Assembly: GCA_025464925.1 (NCBI GenBank)
Contig: JAODMS010000090.1
Location: forward strand, 1-18,825
DNA from: Arthrobacter sp.
GTDB lineage: Bacteria > Actinomycetota > Actinomycetes > Actinomycetales > Micrococcaceae
Direction: 5' to 3'
Length of the DNA stretch: 18,825 nt
Shown here: piece by piece, positions 14,724 to 18,825 of the stretch
How positions within the stretch are numbered: position 1 is the first letter of the stretch
Layout: every line of letters begins with the position of its first letter
Made by a program: the position numbers and the translations under genes
Notes under the pieces: model-generated
The model's database searches: none
What the model was told of the DNA's origin: nothing
What the model saw: the letters and a program-made list of their open reading frames with translations, nothing else

Positions 14724-14899
14724 GTCGCCCGCAGTTCGCCGCCCCTGGACCTCGACGGTCTCAGGCCCTTGTTGAAACAGCTTCCTCACCGCAACCCGCG
14801 ACGCGCTCCTCCCCCGTTAATGTCGGGCAATCTGCAGGACCAGGTTCGGGCCAGGCTGGGTCCTTGCGCCTTGTTGACGGACTCCACAATTCCCGACGC

Positions 14900-15193
14900 C
14901 TACAGGGGCAGGAAGATACGAGCAGTGTCGTCAAGCTCCCCCGCGCGCTGCAGAGCGCCACTGAGCCGATGCACGGCGCGAAGGACCTTACTTCCCATGG
15001 CCTCGTCGTGCTTGGCGATGATTTCCCGATGGATCTCCGCGTCTTCAGAATGTTCTTGATTCACACGGGCGAGCTCCAGCACATGGAACCTTTTTTGATT
15101 GGCCATGCTGGTGGCAAGGATGGCCAACCAGAAGGACAATTCCTCCCGTGCCGGGTTTTCGGCGGCCTGCGGGGGGAAGTTGCTTCGCTTCAC
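14900..15193 (-). CDS. Small helical protein coupled to the SodC-like gene
   Basis: A 97-residue protein I do not recognise. It is mostly amphipathic helix (SFWLAILATSMANQKRFHVLELARV; EDAEIHREIIAKHDEAMG; RAVHRLSGALQRAG) with no signal peptide. The GTG start at 15191-15193 overlaps the stop of the upstream SodC-like gene in a GTGA arrangement, so it is probably translated by coupling and is a real gene. A cytosolic partner for an exported lipoprotein would be unusual. A remnant of a longer gene cannot be excluded. Confidence 0.5.
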   Translation of the reverse strand: MKRSNFPPQAAENPAREELSFWLAILATSMANQKRFHVLELARVNQEHSEDAEIHREIIAKHDEAMGSKVLRAVHRLSGALQRAGELDDTARIFLPL

Positions 15194-15801
15194 TTTGTCG
15201 GGGTGAAGTTTACGTCAATGCAGGCCAGTCGGGTGCCGGCGGTTCCTGCCTTGCCGGCTTCGGTCATGGTGTGATTCTCATGGATGGTGATCGACTGTGC
15301 TTCGCCGCCTCTGGCCTTCCAGTCAACGCTGGATTCCGCGGATGCATCGCCTTGGGCGTCCGTGAGGAAATCCAACCAGATCTCGTTTTTGGCATTCGCG
15401 TACGCGGGATCCACGGAGGGAGCAACCGGATCAATCTGATCCTGGTAATGCGGTCCTGCGGCGGCTCCGTCGACCCCGCACGGCTTCACGTGGGCGTGGG
15501 CACCATAGTGGCGGTTCGGCATCAGGCCGTGGACCATCAGCTTCGTTTCGGTGCCGTCGCTCCGGACTGTCACGGTGGACTCAGCCTTGGCGCCTACGGG
15601 GACGAGGTCGGGGTTGTAGGTGGTTGCAACGTTGCCTTCGGCCCAGGCTGCGAAGTTGCCTTCCGCCCTGGATGCCAGCGGTGCTTCGGCCGGCGGGGCA
15701 GACGTGGGCGGCGTGCCTGCCGGAGAGGTTCCTGAACATGCGACAAGGAAAGCGCCCAGGGCTGTCAGACCGATGGCTGCTTGGGCATACTGCTGTTTCA
15801 T
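15190..15801 (-). CDS. SodC-like superoxide dismutase lipoprotein, probably copper-only
   Basis: A 203-residue exported protein. A lipoprotein signal peptide ends in the lipobox LVAC with Cys22. The mature domain has the Cu/Zn-SOD copper site: His102 and His104 (GAHAHVKPC), His118 (GPHYQ) and His174 (ITIHENH). Conserved Arg191 (GTRLAC) and the disulphide pair Cys108-Cys194 are present. The zinc loop after His118 (DQIDPVAPSVDPAYANAKNE) contains no His, so the zinc ligands appear lost, as in the copper-only SodC of Mycobacterium tuberculosis. It would remove superoxide outside the membrane. ATG 15801 is chosen over 15816 because GGAGGAA lies six bases upstream. Confidence 0.82.
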   Translation of the reverse strand: MKQQYAQAAIGLTALGAFLVACSGTSPAGTPPTSAPPAEAPLASRAEGNFAAWAEGNVATTYNPDLVPVGAKAESTVTVRSDGTETKLMVHGLMPNRHYGAHAHVKPCGVDGAAAGPHYQDQIDPVAPSVDPAYANAKNEIWLDFLTDAQGDASAESSVDWKARGGEAQSITIHENHTMTEAGKAGTAGTRLACIDVNFTPTK

Positions 15802-16553
15802 TTTGTGTTCCTCCAATTTTTTGATGGGTTAAACGGCCGTGTGATGTGGGCGCACCGCGTGAGCGGGACGGGATTGACGGTCTATCGGGTTTTGAGCTTG
15901 GCAAGTTGTTCTGGCAGCGCTATGTGGCACGGCCGGAGGCCCACCAGGTGATCTTGTGTCCTAGACAGCCGTTCACTTGCCGATGGGTAACGTCCTTGAC
16001 ACGGCCGTCCCCCCACCTTCAGGCTGTCGCCTGGAGGGGACGGCCGCCGCTGCTGATTCCGGGCCGGGGTTGATGCCCGATAAGTCCCCGGGACCGATAT
16101 CGCTGTGAAAAGCTGGCCATTTATCGTTGAAAGTCACAGGCTCCTTGGATACTTCAAGTTTGGAAGCGTCTCACCACCATGTCACGTAAGTCGCTGCTGG
16201 CCTGGCTGTCGTCAGCAACGGTTGCGAGACACTTGTGAGGCGGCATGATGAGTACCTTTTACACGTACCGCTGAGTCAGCGAAGGTGGCATCCCTGTCAT
16301 CCCACGGTAGACCGGCTCATTCGGTCAGCCACATCACAGTGGCACGGTCCGAGGTCAGCCGGACCGGGGCATAAAAATCTGTGCGACCCGGCCTGGGCGC
16401 ACTACCGGACGAGGCATTGGCCTCCAGTTCAGCTGTTGCCGGGGACGTTCCTGCAGGTATTACTTAGCCCCTGTCTTCGGGATGGCGCACGTGCCCCTGG
16501 ACCGGCTGAAGGACAGGCTGTGCGTAGTGATCCTGGCTGCCGGACCGGTCAGA
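15802..16553. other. Long intergenic region upstream of the SodC-like gene
   Basis: No gene is supported: open frames 15846-16073 (+) and 16235-16570 (+) show no domain or ribosome site. It should contain the minus-strand promoter of the SodC-like gene, but I cannot point to clear boxes. The only strong structure is the inverted repeat at 16002-16046. Confidence 0.5.
16002..16046. terminator. Long GC-rich hairpin, candidate terminator
   Basis: CGGCCGTCCCC (16002-16012) pairs perfectly with GGGGACGGCCG (16036-16046). An inner stem CAGGC/GCCTG (16020-16024/16029-16033) sits within the loop, making a two-tier hairpin. It lies about 500 bp beyond the stop of the leftward beta-helix remnant and 200 bp upstream of the SodC-like gene, so it would insulate that gene from read-through. 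Confidence 0.5.
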
Positions 16554-17696
16554 TCAGCATACTTCGATAGCGCCGATATCTGGCCCGTTCCCGCAGACCA
16601 GTTGCCACGTTGGGGGGTAGGTGAGACGAGCAGCCCCGTCGATAGCCTGATTTGTCGTGGGTTTAAAGTCCCAGCCGCGGGATCTCGCAGTCCTGGATCC
16701 GTTGTCCTAGTCTCGCAGTCGTACTGCAGTCCGGCATGGATCCACCCCGGCAACTGGGCATTGCCTGCTGCCACGATCCCCCGCCCGCAGGAGTAGAGAA
16801 CGTTGAAGTCACTCAGGAGGCTGAGCACTCCGACCGCCCCGTTCGGCTGCGGCTTTGGCAACACGTACCAGAGGCCTCTGCCCGCCCACACGACGATATT
16901 GTTGAACACCGCCGCGGCATCAACCCCCGCATCCTGGGATTTCCAGTCCGTCGGGTGTCGTCGATCGCGATGTCTGCAAGCAGGATTCCGGAGCCGCTAG
17001 CCCTGTCCAAGTCGTACATAGTGTTGTGGTAGATCTCGACGCGACGTGTGTGCGGGACGCGTACTGCGGTCACCTCAATTTTCTTCGCCGGCTGACCGGT
17101 CAGATCATAGACGCTATTAAAGCGGAACGAGAGCTGCCCTACTTTCCCGTTCCAGGCCTTGACCTGCAGGGCATTACCGGAGTTACGGATGACATTGCGT
17201 TAGATCACAATTTCATCGGGCGAACAGTGCACAACGATGGCAGTACTGCCCTGGTAGCCATTAAGGTCGTTTTGTTGGACCCCCACACGTAGGCAGTTCT
17301 TCAGGTCAACACCGTTCTCACCGTCACCATTGAAGTGGTTTTTGAGGATCGTAGTGTTCTGCGGTGCGGCGCCGGGCGGAAGCGTGGGCTGCCCCCGGAA
17401 AGCAATGAGTCCTCGTGTCCCTGCTGGAGCTGGATACCGTCGCCGCTATTGCCTTGGGTGGTGTTGTTCCAGACCAGCGTGTCGCGGCATCCCCACAACA
17501 CCTTCATGCCGTGGCAGTCCTGTCCTTCCTCCTGCTCGTTGTCGATTACACGACAAGTCGAGACGATGCAGCTGTCGCTCTCCACGAGACTCACGCCCGC
17601 ACGCGTCCAGCCATGCACGTAACAGTTATAGTCACGAAGCTCGACCGGTTGGCCCGCTCCCTGCCGGATGCCAGGGACATCAAGGCGGTATTCCGA
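16554..17696 (-). pseudogene. Right-handed parallel beta-helix (pectate-lyase-like) protein remnant
   Basis: Joining three frames restores a repetitive beta-helix protein: RLDVPGIRQGAGQPVELRDY, then CRDTLVWNNTTQGNSGDGIQ, NTTILKNHFNGDGENGVDLK, NVIRNSGNALQVKAWNGKVG, RRVEIYHNTMYDLDRASGSG, NNIVVWAGRGLWYVLP, and a C-terminus PPTWQLVCGNGPDIGAIEVC-stop at 16554-16556. The periodic asparagine/glycine turns are typical of the fold, used by polysaccharide lyases and surface proteins. Lesions: single-base losses near 17384, 16933 and 16670, and an in-frame TAA at 17200-17202. The N-terminal part, including any signal peptide, is missing; the frame closes at the clpC stop codon. It is not functional. Confidence 0.82.
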
Positions 17697-18825
17697 TCAG
17701 CCTGCGGCGGGCAGTGCGTCCGGGATGCGCGGCTTGGCGTTGCCGGCGAAGGTGAACTTCGCGTCGTCGCCCTCGCCTTCAACATCCACCACGACGATGT
17801 CGCCGGCGTGCAGTTGGCCGAAGAGAATCTTCTCGGAGAGCTGGTCCTCGATCTCGCGCTGGATGGTGCGGCGCAGCGGCCGGGCACCCATGGCGGGATC
17901 GTAGCCGCGGGTTGCCAGGAGCACCTTGGCCGCGGGCGTGAGTTCGATGCCCATGTCCTTGTCCTTGAGGCGCTTCTCCAGTCGGCCGACGAACATGTCC
18001 ACGATCTCGATGATCTCGTCCTGGGTGAGCTGCGGGAACACCACAACGTCATCCACACGGTTCAGGAACTCGGGGCGGAAGTGCTGCTTGAGTTCCTCCG
18101 TCACGCGGGCACGCATCCGGTTGTAGCCCGTCTGGGTGTCGGTGCCGGACTGGAAGCCGGTGGCAACACTCTTCGAGATGTCCCGGGTGCCCAGGTTGGT
18201 GGTCATGATGATCACGGTGTTCTTGAAGTCCACCACGCGGCCCTGGGAGTCGGTCAGGCGGCCGTCTTCGAGGATCTGCAGGAGCGAGTTGAAGAGGTCC
18301 GCGTGGGCCTTTTCAACTTCGTCGAACAGGACCACGGAGAACGGACGACGGCGGACCTTCTCGGTGAGCTGGCCACCCTCTTCGTAGCCGACGTAGCCCG
18401 GAGGGGCACCGAACAGCCGCGAAACGGTGTGCTTCTCGGAGTACTCGGACATGTCCAGCGTGATGAGGGCATCCTCTTCACCGAACAGGAACTCAGCCAG
18501 GGCCTTGGCCAGCTCGGTTTTGCCGACGCCGGTGGGGCCGGCGAAGATGAACGAACCGCCCGGACGCTTCGGGTCCTTCAGGCCTGCACGGGTGCGGCGG
18601 ATTGCCTGGGACAGGGCCTTGATGGCCTCGTCCTGGCCAACCACACGCTTGTGCAGTTCGTCTTCCATCTTCAGCAGGCGCGAGGATTCTTCCTCGGTCA
18701 GCTTGAAGACCGGAATGCCGGTGGAGTTCGCCAACACCTCGGCGATGAGATCCTCATCCACCTCGGAGATGTCGTCCATGCCGCCGGTCTTCCACTGGCG
18801 TTCCTTCTCGGCGCGCTCGGCAATG
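17697..18825 (-). CDS. clpC: ClpC AAA+ unfoldase, C-terminal half (partial)
   Basis: The gene continues past the right edge; 376 residues are visible. ClpC unfolds proteins and feeds them to the ClpP protease in the cytosol. Visible parts are the end of the middle region ([14 protein letters not shown]), the linker [11 protein letters not shown], then the second AAA+ module: Walker A GPTGVGKT, the pore-loop segment [13 protein letters not shown], Walker [12 protein letters not shown], sensor 1 TTNLGTRDI, the arginine-finger region [11 protein letters not shown] and sensor 2 GARPLRR. The C-terminus is short and Ala/Pro-rich ([11 protein letters not shown]), as in actinobacterial ClpC. The gene is intact where seen. 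It is a core gene and marks the border of the decayed region. Confidence 0.97.
   Translation of the reverse strand, partial: IAERAEKERQWKTGGMDDISEVDEDLIAEVLANSTGIPVFKLTEEESSRLLKMEDELHKRVVGQDEAIKALSQAIRRTRAGLKDPKRPGGSFIFAGPTGVGKTELAKALAEFLFGEEDALITLDMSEYSEKHTVSRLFGAPPGYVGYEEGGQLTEKVRRRPFSVVLFDEVEKAHADLFNSLLQILEDGRLTDSQGRVVDFKNTVIIMTTNLGTRDISKSVATGFQSGTDTQTGYNRMRARVTEELKQHFRPEFLNRVDDVVVFPQLTQDEIIEIVDMFVGRLEKRLKDKDMGIELTPAAKVLLATRGYDPAMGARPLRRTIQREIEDQLSEKILFGQLHAGDIVVVDVEGEGDDAKFTFAGNAKPRIPDALPAAG

Noticed and set aside
15148..15735. 195-residue plus-strand ORF
   Set aside because: Antisense of the SodC-like gene, which has a lipobox, copper ligands and a ribosome site on the other strand.
1..18825. 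tRNA, rRNA genes and replication origin
   Set aside because: I saw no T-loop/acceptor patterns, rRNA blocks, DnaA-box clusters or parS-like sites; a tool-based scan would be needed to be sure.

Overview
The window is high-GC DNA with strong Shine-Dalgarno sequences, GTG/TTG starts and typically actinobacterial families: ClpC, a MAB_1171c-type membrane protein, an RQPKG..GGQFA peptide, an Excalibur domain and a DUF2087 protein. It reads as the chromosome of an Arthrobacter-like member of the Micrococcaceae; the genus is inferred from family content, not proven. Much of it is accessory: it begins inside an insertion sequence and carries several decayed genes between intact ones.

Layout. 1-244: 3' end of an IS3-family element. 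538-2027 (-): membrane-anchored DUF1524/HNH-type nuclease with a Pro/Ala spacer and a C-terminal Excalibur domain, followed by a clear hairpin terminator. 2356-3160: one doubtful small ORF, then an AT-rich stretch packed with hairpins. 3162-5651 (+): compact cassette of a 40-residue RQPKG-motif peptide, an ImmA/IrrE-type zinc peptidase, a MAB_1171c/DUF6545 membrane protein and an MpaB-like oxygenase; the last three overlap at their stop/start codons. 5995-6960 (-): secreted, membrane-anchored Pro/Ala/Ser-rich protein and a YegP-like protein. 7264-9189 (-): GH13 alpha-amylase family enzyme. 9399-9569 (+): small unknown ORF. 9737-11599 (-): trypsin-like protease fused to an EndoG/NucA-type nuclease. 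11834-12667: divergent remnants of a nitrilase-family hydrolase and a TetR regulator. 13065-13589 (+): DUF2087 protein. 13928-14723 (+): frameshifted SAM methyltransferase. 14900-15801 (-): SodC-like lipoprotein coupled to a small helical protein. 16554-17696 (-): heavily damaged beta-helix protein remnant abutting the clpC stop codon. 17697-18825 (-): C-terminal half of ClpC.

The most interesting parts are the 3162-5651 cassette with its structured upstream DNA (2855-3050) and the protease-nuclease fusion. The right half (11.8-17.7 kb) is a graveyard: nitrilase, TetR, methyltransferase and beta-helix genes all carry single-base indels or nonsense codons, while long neighbouring genes are intact. 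This suggests real decay rather than uniform sequencing error, although both remain possible.
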